64,000 nt of DNA from assembly GCA_030549205.1 (NCBI GenBank), contig JAUKTV010000007.1, forward strand, positions 1,116,001-1,180,000. Direction: 5' to 3'. This document shows, in pieces, positions 46,558-57,659 of the stretch (positions are counted from its first letter, which is position 1; each line of letters starts with the position of its first letter). The position numbers and the translations under genes were made by a program. Under the pieces are notes generated by a model that saw nothing but the letters and a program-made list of their open reading frames with translations, made no database searches and was not told where the DNA came from. Origin of the DNA: Apiosordaria backusii. Lineage: Eukaryota > Ascomycota > Sordariomycetes > Sordariales > Lasiosphaeriaceae.

Positions 46558-49275
46558 ATGACCGAAAGATACGCCTACACGGAAGAGCATCTGCTCTTCC
46601 TGCGCCAATCTCCACTATGTGTCAAGCCACCGGGCCTTCCACCTGCTGAAGAGTGGATGGGGTATGCGACGTAGTTCCGACCCCAGATAATAAATACAAA
46701 CCTTGCTAACCCCTCCTTTTCTTCCAGGCCACCTCCCGAAACCTTCCGCAACCAGCCTGGAAAGGTCAATGATACTCGCAAAGGCGGCGACAGTCTGTTG
46801 CTGAACCAGGAAAACCGGCGTCCGACGTTGGATCGCAATGCTAGCCGACCTTCAGGATGTATGAATTGCCCCTTTTTTCACCCTGCGCAGCTGGGTGAAT
46901 CACGCCCAATAGCAGCCTAATTTGCCTTCACCGTTCTTTGCTGACCTGACGAACCAACAGTTGCAGATGACTTGATTCTCGGCCCCCCTCGCAATGCCTT
47001 CGCATCTGCCACCGCCATTCGCGGTGCTAGGAGCGGCGACGCGGACAAAGGCTCGAAGGACTTGGACAGACAGGACCGAAACGACCGCTTCAACTTCCGC
47101 AATCGTACCAACGATGCGGACTCGGCCGGCGACCGGTTCGGTCGGGACAACCGAGACGGTAGAGATGGCCGGAATAATGGCTTCCGGCGACGTGGAGACC
47201 AGGACCAGGATACCGAGGGCTGGAGCACCGTGAAGCCACGCAAGAGCTTTGGCGCTGAAGGTGCTGAACGCTTCCAGGGACGCATGGGTGGCACTGGCAA
47301 TGACCGCTTCCCAGCTCGAGACGACCGCCGGACCAGGGACCGTGATGACCAGGATGGTGGCAACCGTCGTACCTTCCGCCCACGTGATCAAGAAGACGAG
47401 GACCCTGAGACCCCGCGGAGGAATGGACTGACTAGGGGCAAGACCGACCCCTGGTTCAGCAAGGACAGCGCCACCAACAATACCAATGAGGCTCCTACGG
47501 GACAAAAGCACATCGAAAGAAAGAGCTGGCGAGACCGTGCTCCTCCAGAGGAGCGCCCTGCGGAAAGACACAATGATCGGCATGACAGGAACTTCGAGCG
47601 GCGCTGGGATCGCCAACAAAGGGTAGAAAACGACCCCGAGTGGATGGACGAGCCTGCGGAAGAACCCTCCCAAGGCCGCACCGAGGATGATTTCCGAAAG
47701 TTTATGGAGGCTATGAAGGCAGACAAGAGTGGCCCGAAGTCGGACGCGAAGCCCACTTCGATTGCTCTTGACAAGCCTTCAACGGATTCCTTCTTCGAGC
47801 TGGAGCCCAAGGTCGTTTCAGCACCCGCCGCTGAAAATAGACCTGACAAGTTCTTTGAGGCCTACGGAGGCCCAAGCCTTGATGTCGGCACGCCTGCTGC
47901 CGAAAACAAGGACGCGGCAAGGCCCAAGGGGGCGAAGCCTTCCCGGTTCCTCTCGTTCTTGACTCCGCAGGAAAATGGTCAGCCCAAAGCTGAACCGCCC
48001 ACGCCAGGACCTGTGCTGCCTTCTGGGGATGGCAAATCGTCCTCGGGAGACGCTGATAAAATTGCTTTTGCTCAACTCATACAAAAGCTCACGCGTAGTG
48101 GTCTCGGAGGCTCGAGCAGCCCGACTCCTAGCGGGCCTCCTCCTCCTGGCCCTCCTCGAGATGCTCCTGAAGGGCTATACAACTTCCAACCGAAGAGCAA
48201 TGTCGTATCTCCCGAGCCATTCCAACAATATGGAAACGATAGACGCGATGATCCTCGCTTCCGTCCACCGCCGCAGCCGTCTCCTTATGAGATGATGACG
48301 TCTCGTATGGGTCTGCCAGGCCCATCTCATTCTCCGCCTGTCTCTCGGCCGGAACACGCGTTACATGAACTCCTTTCACAGCGTCAGAATCAGTCCAATC
48401 CGCGCGGGCCTCAAACACCCGGCGTGACGAATGATAACACGGAGTTCTTGATGCATCTTATGCAGGGCCACCGTCGCGCCCCCGAACCACTGCGACCTGA
48501 GCAGCGGCAGCCCGACCAGCACCTGCCTGAGCAGCTCCTTGCTCGTATGCAACAGCAGCAGCAGCCCAACAAGCAGATTCCCCCTCCTGGAATCACAGAC
48601 CGCGATAATCTCGAATATCAGCGCGAGAGAAGCGCTTCCCAGCGTCAGCAGCAACTTCGTGGCCAGCCGGGACCCCAAGGCTTCATGGATGAGAGTCAAT
48701 TCCACCCTGGAGATGTCAATGCCCGCCCGCCGCAACAGCCGACACAAATTCTGCAGCGCCCGATGCCTCCTCCTGGCCTGGATCACCAAATGCATCCTTT
48801 CCACATGGGTGGAGCTTCGGGTGGTGCCGCACCGGCACCACAGATGCAGCCTCAACGACCGATGATTCCACCTCCAGGGTTGATCAACACCGGCCCTAGG
48901 AATGTTAACGTCGGCCCCATGCCCGGAATGCAATTCCCACTCAGTTTCCCGCCCCCTCATGGACCCCCAGGACCCGGTAACTACCCGCCTGGACCCCCTG
49001 GGCCTCTCCCTCCGCACATTGGTGGTCCGCCTCCTGGACCCCCTGACGGACTGGCGGGCCCTCCCAGACAGATGCAGCCACCCCCGGGTTTCTTTGGCGG
49101 GCCCCCACCACCGGGCTTTATGGGGCCCCCCGGAATGGGCTTTCAAGTTGGCCCTGTCGTGCCAGGTCCTGATGGACTCGGACCCGGACCTAATGGGATG
49201 GGCTATGGCGGGCTCCCCAGTCCATTTGACAGGAGAGGCATGATGCCTCCCGGAGGCTTCCGCAATGGTCCCTAG
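46558..49275 (+). CDS. eIF4E-binding, 4E-T-like translational regulator
   Basis: Exons are 46558-46661, 46728-46858 and 46961-49275 (850 codons, 849 residues); introns of 66 and 102 nt have GTATG donors and CAG acceptors. The extreme N-terminus has a canonical eIF4E-binding motif, Y-x4-L-hydrophobic, as YTEEHLL (residues 7-13). Downstream is a basic/acidic Arg-Asp-rich region (RRGDQDQDTEGWSTVKPRKS), then a long Pro/Gly/Gln-rich tail of about 350 residues with many PPPG repeats. This layout matches metazoan 4E-T and related fungal proteins that bring eIF4E to P-bodies or silence mRNAs. The 4E-binding motif is the main evidence; the rest is disordered. After the TAG the same frame stays open for 94 more codons (separate finding). 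Confidence 0.6.
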
Positions 49276-51655
49276 AGGAGAGACCACAAAGAAGACCCGG
49301 AAGATTGTATGCGTATGACTTTACAGGGGCTCATACGACATCGGGAGCGGCGAGAACATGAAAAACAGCAGCGTGAACAGCAGGAGGAAGGGCATGCGCA
49401 GTTACAGGGATCTGAGCATCAAGACGAGGAACCACCAGAAGAACCAAAAACACCTAAGACACCAAAAGCACCGGCAACGCCAGAAGAATCAGAAGATGGA
49501 GATGACAAAAGTTGGACGATGGCCTCGCCTACTTCAACGGGTAGCTGGCAACTTCCATGAGTAAAGCAACTTGTGGGCCCTTTTATTTTCTTGTATCGGT
49601 ATTACGCCACAAAGCAGGCAGATTTTTTGGAGCAGCGAAAGGGGTAGCATAGTTTAAGGGAAGGGCCGTTCTTAACGGTGGAAAAGGCAGGTCATGAGAT
49701 GGGAAAGTGGGGGTAGGCAGGATGTGGGAATTGGTGAACAGCGTCGGGCTGGTGATTATCGGGCCCTTTTTTTTCTTGTTGGAAGTGTGAAGTCGAATAC
49801 GTTTTTCTTTGGTGTGTGTGCGTGCGTGCGGGTATGAAGTGTGGTGTGCGTTGGTGTGTGTTTAGCAGTAGTAGTTGTTTGATTGGTACCTCCTACTTTG
49901 TTCAAGGGTTTAGGCAGAGAGGTAATGTTGGTATGTTGAGTGTGTAAGGCTATGTTCAGTTTTAGGGAGGAAGTGTGGAGGTGATGACAGGATGATCAAT
50001 GATGAGCGTTGAGAGAACAAAAAATGGCATGTTCTGTTAATCAGTGTAGTTCAGCTTGCTCGCTTATTTGGTTGGCAAAGGCAAAGATAAAGCGGGAATT
50101 TATTTGAGTTACTGCCTGGAGAGGTTGACTGACTGCCACCATGTGGTGTAGCGGTTTGTGATGTTGATGTGTGAGCTCAGAATTGGTGTTCACTTTCCCA
50201 GTTAAGGAATTCGAATATGGCCCTTGCCTTTTGGGGCTTCGGTTGGTTAGGGGGACCAGCTGGAAGAGTATGAATCGGCTGTGCTATGTTTCCTTGATCA
50301 ATTCTATGCCCCTCGAGAATGGAAATCCCGATAACAGTGCGAACCTAGTGAAGTCCTTGCTTTCTCATTATAGAGGATTGCATTAGGGAGAGGACAAGTC
50401 TGCTTTTTGAAACAGATTGAGAATTGAGAAAAAAGTGTGAATGTGAACACTCAAGAGATGGGTGTGAGAGACATGATGCAAAGCTCAAAATCTTTCTTTG
50501 GTGCGGAATAACGAGAGTGAAAGGAGGGAAAAGAGCTGAAGGGCAAAAAAAAAAAAAAAGCAAGAGCGACAATAAAAGCAATGAGCAAAAACATATAAGA
50601 GTAAAGTACTCTCAAGTGTGGGTGTGGGTGAGAGGCAAAAGATAATGACTTTGATTTCGTCCAGGCTCGAACTGGAGACCTTCAGTGTGTTAGACTGACG
50701 TGATAACCAACTACACCACGAAACCATTGGTTATTGTTGAAAATGGGAGTGGGAGAATAGGTACAAGTGGAGAAAGTGAAAGTGGGGTGTGGAGATGTGG
50801 AGCATTGGATAGGTGGGTGATGAAGAATGGAGAAAATGGATAAAGAAATCCGGGGATGTTGGGGGGTGGTGTGATGGGTGTCAATGGCTTTTTAAAGAGG
50901 TAGCTGCAGGTCTTTATAAATACTGATGACTGGTCTTGAAGCCATGCTCAGTTTCTAAGTGTATGGGTTGTTCTGGGAAGTGATATCTTGAAGGTCGTGC
51001 TGTTTGCAAGATCGGTAACAGCTGTGCTGTGGCAACACGGAGATAGATAGCACTGTTTCAAATATGGTCACTTGAAGGCGAAATGCATGAGAAAAACTGA
51101 TCATGCTCGAGTTTCAAGTGTCAAGAAATCAGAAGGAATACGGAGTAGAAAACCCCAGAATCCCAAGCTCGGATAGCGGATGGCGTGTAAGTGGTCGGCC
51201 GGTCTCGGCAATTGACAGGCCGGCCCAGCGATTGCCAATCCCTGCACTGCACCTGCGCGTCGGCGACATCGCGCCTGAGCCTCGGCATATGCTTCTGGTT
51301 CTCAGACCACTCGTCTTGTAGAACGCCGTTTCTCTGCGGTTCTACGACTACAGCACTAGAATCTGACCGAATTCTTGTTATAATCAACCTCGCCGCTACT
51401 CGTACTTACAAAGACGAATAACCGGCCGCTCATAATATAACGTCATCAACACTCAACACACAGCACCATAGAAAATAATAACCATTCTTTGTAGCAACCA
51501 CACGACAAAGCATCATCGAGCAAACAGCTTAACCGATACGATCTTTTCGTTTCAGTTTATATACCCCATTTCGCACGCCGCGATTCACGAGCTTACCTCC
51601 TCCCTTCCCTTCTCGATCAACCACAACAACAGGGCACTCACCACAAACAACCATC
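49276..51655. other. Intergenic 2.4 kb carrying tRNA-Val
   Basis: This region contains the 4E-T-like 3' region, a tRNA-Val on the minus strand (50652-50725), an A15 run near 50547-50561, and the LONP2 promoter. Apart from the open continuation of the 4E-T-like frame to 49557, I see no protein gene. Confidence 0.5.
50652..50725 (-). tRNA. tRNA-Val(AAC)
   Basis: The 74-nt sequence folds as a full cloverleaf without intron. The acceptor GGTTTCG pairs with CGAAATC (one G-U pair), the D arm contains TGGTGTAGTTGG (A-box), and the anticodon stem is TCAGT/ACTGA around loop CTAACAC, giving anticodon AAC. The variable loop is AGGTC. The T stem is TCCAG/CTGGA with loop TTCGAGC (B-box), and the discriminator base is A. 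CCA is not encoded, as in eukaryotes. Confidence 0.95.
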
Positions 51656-54642
51656 ATGCCCCGCCCGACACAAACCATAACCCTCCCCATCATCGCCCTC
51701 CCCCCGGGCAGCGTCCTCCTCCCGGGAGTAGTCCAACGAATTCCCGTCTCCTCCCACCGCCCCGACGTAGCCTCCCTCCTGGCCGCCGTCTACGCCCGCG
51801 CCGCCTCCAACAAGACCCCCAACGCGAGAATAGACACCATCCCCATCGCCTGCGTCCCCCTTGCCTCCTCTCTCATCAACTCCAAAGGGCAGCTCCTGAT
51901 CAAAAAAGACGACTCCCCAACCCCACCCCCGGCAGAGTTCGACCCATCCAAAGCGACCAAGAACGATCTCTTTCCCTATGGCGTCGCAGCCAAGATCACA
52001 GGGGTGGAAGGCAGGGGAACGGGGGAGTTCACCTTGCTGGTGGAGGGCGCGGGGAGAGTGAGGGTTGACAAGGTCTGGACGACGGAGAGGGGGTTTGTCG
52101 AGGGGAAGGTGACTTTTTTTCCGGATGATTTGACAGGAGGGGGAGTGGTATTGCAGGAGTTGTTTAACCATTTGAAGATGCTCTCGCGAGAATTGGTGGC
52201 GATTTTGAGGTTGACTGCGCTGTTGCCTAGGTCGGCGGCGGGGGCTACGACGCAGGGGTTGTCGCCGCTGCTGGCGAGGAGATTGGATTTGTTTATTACT
52301 AGGCAGAAGCAACCCGGTGCGCTGGCGGATTTCATGGCGAATATTGTTGAGGCGAGCTACGAGGAGAAGTTGATGGTGTTGTCGGCGGTGGAGGTTAAGA
52401 GCAGGGTGGAGAGGGTGATTGAGCTGTTGGAGAGGCAGGTGGGTGGGTTGAAGGGGAGTATTAAGATCACGGCGATATCGACTACGGGGAGTGGGGGGTT
52501 TCCATTTTTGCCTGGGCAGGATAAGGATGATGATGATGATGCTAGGAGGGAGAGGTTTAGGAGGAGTGGGATTGTGCCTATCAAGGGGGGTGTTCCTGGA
52601 ATGGGGGGGATGCCGTTCCCGGGTGGGAATCCGTTTGGGTTTTTGGGGGGTGGACAGCCAAAGGGGATTGGTGGGGGTGATGGGGAGGATCAGGAACCGA
52701 ATGAGATTGAGGAGTTGGCTAAGAGGTTGGAGGCAGCAAAGTTGTCACCTGAGGCGGCGAAGGTGGCGGAGAGGGAACTCAAGAGGCTGAAAAAGATTCA
52801 TCCTGCGCAGGCTGAGTATGCTGTGACGCGGACCTATCTGGAGACGCTGGCTGAGATCCCGTGGACGGTTACGACCGATGATCGGTTGGGTCCACATACG
52901 CTGCCGAGGGCGAGGAAGCAGTTGGATGATGATCATTATGGGCTGGAGAAGGTCAAGAAGAGGCTGTTGGAGTATTTGGCGGTGTTGAGGCTGAAGCAGA
53001 GTGTTAATGAGGAGGTTGACAAGGAGATCAAGAAAGTGGAGGAGGAACTTGGTGCTGCTAATGCTGATCATGACAATAAGGAGGAGGCAGAGGAAGCCAC
53101 CGAGCCCACGGCGGTGACTGATATGACTCTTGCCCAGGAGGAGAGGATCAAAGCCCACAGCGCCAAAGTTGAAATCCTTCGCAGCAAGAGAATGGTTGAC
53201 AAGTCCCCCATTCTGCTTCTTGTCGGTCCCCCAGGTGTCGGCAAGACCTCGCTCGCCCGCTCCGTTGCCACAGCTCTCGGCCGCAAGTTCCACCGCATCT
53301 CCCTTGGCGGCGTCCGCGATGAGGCAGAGATCCGTGGTCACAGAAGAACCTACGTTGCAGCCATGCCGGGCCTTATAGTGCAAGGTCTCAAGAAAGTCGG
53401 CGTTGCTAACCCTGTTGTCCTGCTCGACGAAATCGACAAGGTCGGCGGTTCCAACCACCACGGCGACCCTTCTGCCGCCATGCTTGAAGTCCTCGACCCG
53501 GAACAAAACCACAATTTTGTCGACCACTACGTCAACATTCCTATTGATCTGTCCAAGGTCATGTTTATTGCCACGGCGAACAGTCTGGATACCATCCCGG
53601 CGCCGCTGGTAGACAGAATGGAGACGATTTACATTCCCGGGTATACGACGCTGGAGAAGAGACATATCGCCATGCAGCACTTGGTACCCAAGCAGATTAG
53701 AGTCAATGGGCTGCGGGAGGAGCAAGTGGTCTTCACCGAGGTGGTTATTGGGAGGATCATTGAAAGCTACACCCGGGAGGCCGGGGTGAGGAATCTAGAG
53801 AGGGAGATTGGGTCTGTGTTGAGAGGCAAGGCGGTGGAGTACGCCGATGCGAAAGATGCGGGACATCCGGAGAAGTACAACCCGGTGCTGACGGTGGATG
53901 ATTTGGAGAGGTTTTTGGGGATTGAGAAGTTTGAGGAGGAGATTGCGGAGAAGACGAGCAGGCCGGGGATTGTGACGGGCTTGGTGGCGTACAGCTCGGG
54001 GGGCAATGGGAGTATTTTGTTTATTGAGGTGGCGGACATGCCGGGGAGCGGGAGGTTGCAGCTGACGGGGAAGCTGGGGGATGTGCTGAAGGAGAGCGTG
54101 GAGGTTGCGCTGACGTGGGTGAAGGCGAATGCGTATGAGCTGGGCTTGACGAGGAATCCCGGGGAGGATATTATGAAGGGGCGGAGCATTCACGTGCATT
54201 GCCCGAGTGGGAGCATTCCGAAGGATGGGCCTAGCAGTGGGATTGCGCAGGCGGTGGCGATGGTTAGTTTGTTTTCGGGGAGGGCGGTGCCGCCTACTAT
54301 GGCTATGACGGTATGTTCTTTACTCTGTCTTTCTACGGTATTTGTTCTATCTAGATGCTAACTTTGTCTGATCAACAGGGCGAAATCTCCCTCCGAGGCC
54401 GCGTCACTGCTGTTGGTGGGATCAAGGAGAAGCTCATTGGAGCATTGAGGGCAGGTGTCAAGACGGTGTTGCTGCCAGCGCAGAACAAGAAGGACGTCAA
54501 GGACCTGCCGCAGGAGGTGAAGGATGGGCTGGAGATTGTGCACGTGGAGCATATTTGGGAGGCTATCAGGTTTGTCTGGCCTGATGCGGAGTGGCCTGTG
54601 GACCGGAAGGGCAAGGAGGCTCCTGTTCAGAGTCGGTTGTAA
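51656..54642 (+). CDS. LONP2: Peroxisomal Lon protease (Lonp2/Pln type)
   Basis: This is an ATP-dependent Ser/Lys protease of the peroxisome matrix that removes damaged or misfolded proteins. Exons are 51656-54310 and 54379-54642 with a 68-nt intron (973 codons, 972 residues). An N-terminal LON substrate-binding domain is followed by a helical linker, the AAA+ module with Walker A GPPGVGKTSLA (about residue 523) and Walker B VVLLDEIDK, and the protease domain with the catalytic serine in DGPSSGIAQ (about 860) and the lysine in VGGIKEKLIGA (about 901), encoded in exon 2. The protein ends in SRL, a PTS1 peroxisomal signal, which separates it from mitochondrial Lon (Pim1). The N-terminus lacks a mitochondrial presequence. 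Confidence 0.95.
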
Positions 54643-56430
54643 AGGGTGGTGATATTGAATAAGGGGTTGATGATGATGGGTGATGAAGTTAAGGCATGGT
54701 TATGGTCTGGCATTTCATGTGAGCGAACTGGGTTTGTTGTTTTGAAGGATGTAAGTAGTGTTAAGATTATGACAGAGAAGAGAGATGGGATAGTAAGGTA
54801 GCGTGTATTGGTATTGTAAATTGAGATTTGGGAGTTTATCTATCTACCTATGTATCATGGGGGTGAACAGCAGAGATGTAAGTGAGTGAATGTGAATATT
54901 TGTCGATGGCATTGGGATGAAGTGCTGAACTTAGTGGTGGGTAAGTTGAAGAAAGGGGTAGGGTTATGTGTTGGAGGTTAAACTCAGGGTTATGTCAGGG
55001 TTGTGATGGAGAGTCAGGGGGTGGACTTAGGGGTGGGTTAGATAAGGCCAGGAAGTAGTTGGGTTGTCGAACTTTAGGGTGACATGGGATGGTGCATAAG
55101 GTACGTATGTATGTATGTCTGTACAAACATATGTCTGTACGTAGGTATGTATGTATCTATGTATGGATGGATTGTACAGGCGCTGTAATAAGCTGCATTA
55201 AGTACGCATCTGCAGCATGCAATGTGGTGCAAGACTGACACGACGCACTTACTCTCGCGGAGGAAGGGCGGAAGAAGCAAGCTGAACAAGTGGGGGAAGG
55301 TAGGGGGGTGGACGGATTGGCAGGACAGGACAAGCGGAGGAACGGTGGTACTGCATTTGCGTCTGCATTTGCATGGGGTTTTTGTTACACTGCGTGAGGT
55401 AGTTGGGTACTTACATCCTGGTTAGGCTTCAATTGATGCGCGGCTTTTACGCTGTAGAGGCATTTTCAATTTTTTTGGTCATAAAGGAAGCGGTGCTTGG
55501 GTTGGTGATGCTCTCGTTTTGCTATTCTAAGGGGGTGGATGAGTTGGCTTGAGCTTGTTAGAAATGTTGTGAGGTTGATTAGTGAGGGGTGAAACTGGTG
55601 ATGAAGGTAGGGGGGGAGTACCGGCGGTGATATTATGTGTAATCATGTGTACGATAGATTATCTTTGTGGGTTGTTGCTGCTGTTGTTGTTGCTTACCTA
55701 CCCAAGCGTTGTTACAAGTGGTTACGGTTACCGGAAAAATGTCTCAGTTGTTGGTGCCAATGAGGTAGGAGATTTTGGGATGTGGTGCGAGAGGGGAGGT
55801 TGTGTTGTGTTGTGATGAGCGGTGTATGCATGCCTGTTATGTCAGTTCTCTCTCTGGTTTTCTGTCAATATTAGGCATTTCTTAGGTCGGTTGTGTTAGT
55901 AATGTGCTAGAGCGCTGAGAAAGGGGAATTGTCATTTTTTAGCTGAAGGTTACGGGCATTGTGACGTTGGAGAAGGTGAGATATAGGGCTAAAATAACAT
56001 TGTAACTATGAGACTGTAATCTGGGACAATCAGCGGCTTCGACTTCTCGTTGGCCCAACAGCGAGTTATTCGTTGATCTTTAGACTGAGTAACAGTCTAA
56101 TTTTTGTGAGAGATGCATTAATTCCGCTTCTGGAGTCAGTCATAATTGCCATTTCTTGATTATGTCTTGTTTTGGCTGAACACCTGGCAGTCCTGATGCA
56201 AGTGTAAGCTGGTTGCCTGGGCGACTTGACAAAGATGTTGGTTGGTGGTTGGTAAACTCCTCCCTTTACCCCTGAATTTTTGGCCCCCGACATGTCTTTC
56301 ACCATCCCCGTGTTCATGGATCCATGGAGGAATGAAACCCAACGGCCGTGAACACTGCATGCTTTGGTGAAAGGCAGAGCTTGTGAATCTACATTGTACT
56401 CGTGTGTGAACACGGAATTAACCCTCTTAC

Positions 56431-56454
56431 GTCTGTCTGTCTGTCTGTCTGTCT
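56431..56454. repeat. (GTCT)n microsatellite
   Basis: About six perfect GTCT units lie in a row, a simple tetranucleotide repeat in gene-poor sequence. Confidence 0.85.
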
Positions 56455-57581
56455 CTCCAAGTCTCAGATAGGAGTGGCGCTCTGTGGCTACATGTCAATT
56501 TCAGCAGTGTTTGACATTGTTTGCATAGTTGTCTCTTGTTAGACGCAAAATGCTCGTGCTGTCCCATCATGACACCGCATCCTGCATTGATCTACGCAGC
56601 AAGCCACCGTTGATGCGAGGCAACATGAGGAGGGGGAGAAAAAGAGATCTGCGGATCGGTACTGGAGAGAAAGTGAATCTGTGTGGAAGGGTGGTACAAA
56701 AAAAGATTTTCTATTGTTCGATTTCCCCCTGCCATCTGCCGAAGCTTGTTTTCTTCTTTACTTTTTCTATTTCCTGAAGGGCCTTTGTTGCGGATGGGCT
56801 TGTGAAACCTTGTTTCCAGTTGGGCTTCTCCCACGAGGATACGAAGAGAGAAAAGTGGCCCTGGTAGGATACCTGGTAACCTGTATCTTTGAGCTTTGTG
56901 GCATTCTGACATTACTACTGTTACCTACATCGCTGACTGGATTTCCGGGCGAACGACAAAAATCCCCGGTTGGAAGAGAGGCTGGGTAGCAATGGTACTT
57001 GTCATACTTGGTGCTGTTGACTTGAGGTGAGAACGCGAGTGTACCTCTGCATGCACTGTATTGCCTTTTGAGGCCTCCTAAGTTGTAAGTAGTTGTATGT
57101 CATGTACGTTCAGACATATTACGGTTGATTGCAATTGTTACTTATTTGTTTCCTTACCCTAACCAAAAACCATCATTTCCCCTTGTGTCTTGACAACTCC
57201 CATCAGCCGGAGTTGAGCACGTCAACACGACTCCGAGCACGAAGTCGTGTAATCCTCGAGTGAAACCCTCGGTGCCGATACCACTAGCCACCCGTCCGAA
57301 CAATCCAGCTCCAACGGGATCTGAGTGGTCCCGACCGTCAGGTTCATGTCACCTCACAAGAGGTCAGGAATAGGTCCATCACCTTAACAACAAGCTGGCA
57401 CCGTTTCCAGGTCCGGATGCGGGTGGCGGGTACGGGTGCTACAATGCGGACTACCTTACGAACGGATATAGAACCAAGCTGCTGGGTTTCAAGGAATCTT
57501 CTTTCTCGAATAGGACAAGAAGATAAAAAATGTGACAGCCATACCCCTGGGTATTCTTGGGTATGGCAGACTTGGATTCGC

Positions 57582-57614
57582 GGCCCGTTGGTGTAATGGC
57601 TTGCTATCCTTTCG

Positions 57615-57658
<44 letters not shown>
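57582..57658 (+). pseudogene. tRNA 5' half fused to a (GT)20 microsatellite
   Basis: GGCCCGTTGGTGTAATGGC (57582-57600) reads like the acceptor and D arm of a tRNA, with a good A-box (TGGTGTAATGG). After about 38 nt it runs straight into 20 GT units (57619-57658), and no B-box or T arm follows. It is best read as a broken tRNA copy. The isotype cannot be named. Confidence 0.5.

Positions 57659-57659
<1 letters not shown>

Noticed and set aside
48376..49287. A 303-codon frame antisense to the Pro/Gly-rich part of the 4E-T-like gene
   Set aside because: The sense strand has a coherent three-exon protein, and the antisense frame only reflects the repetitive G+C-rich codons.
54950..55015. GGGTTA/GGGTAG-rich words that recall telomere repeats
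   Set aside because: The words are scattered and imperfect with no tandem TTAGGG array, so this is not telomeric.
57230..57360. Possible dispersed 5S rRNA gene (these occur singly in some Sordariomycetes)
   Set aside because: The stretch around ACGGGATC does not continue into the conserved 5S internal promoter sequence.
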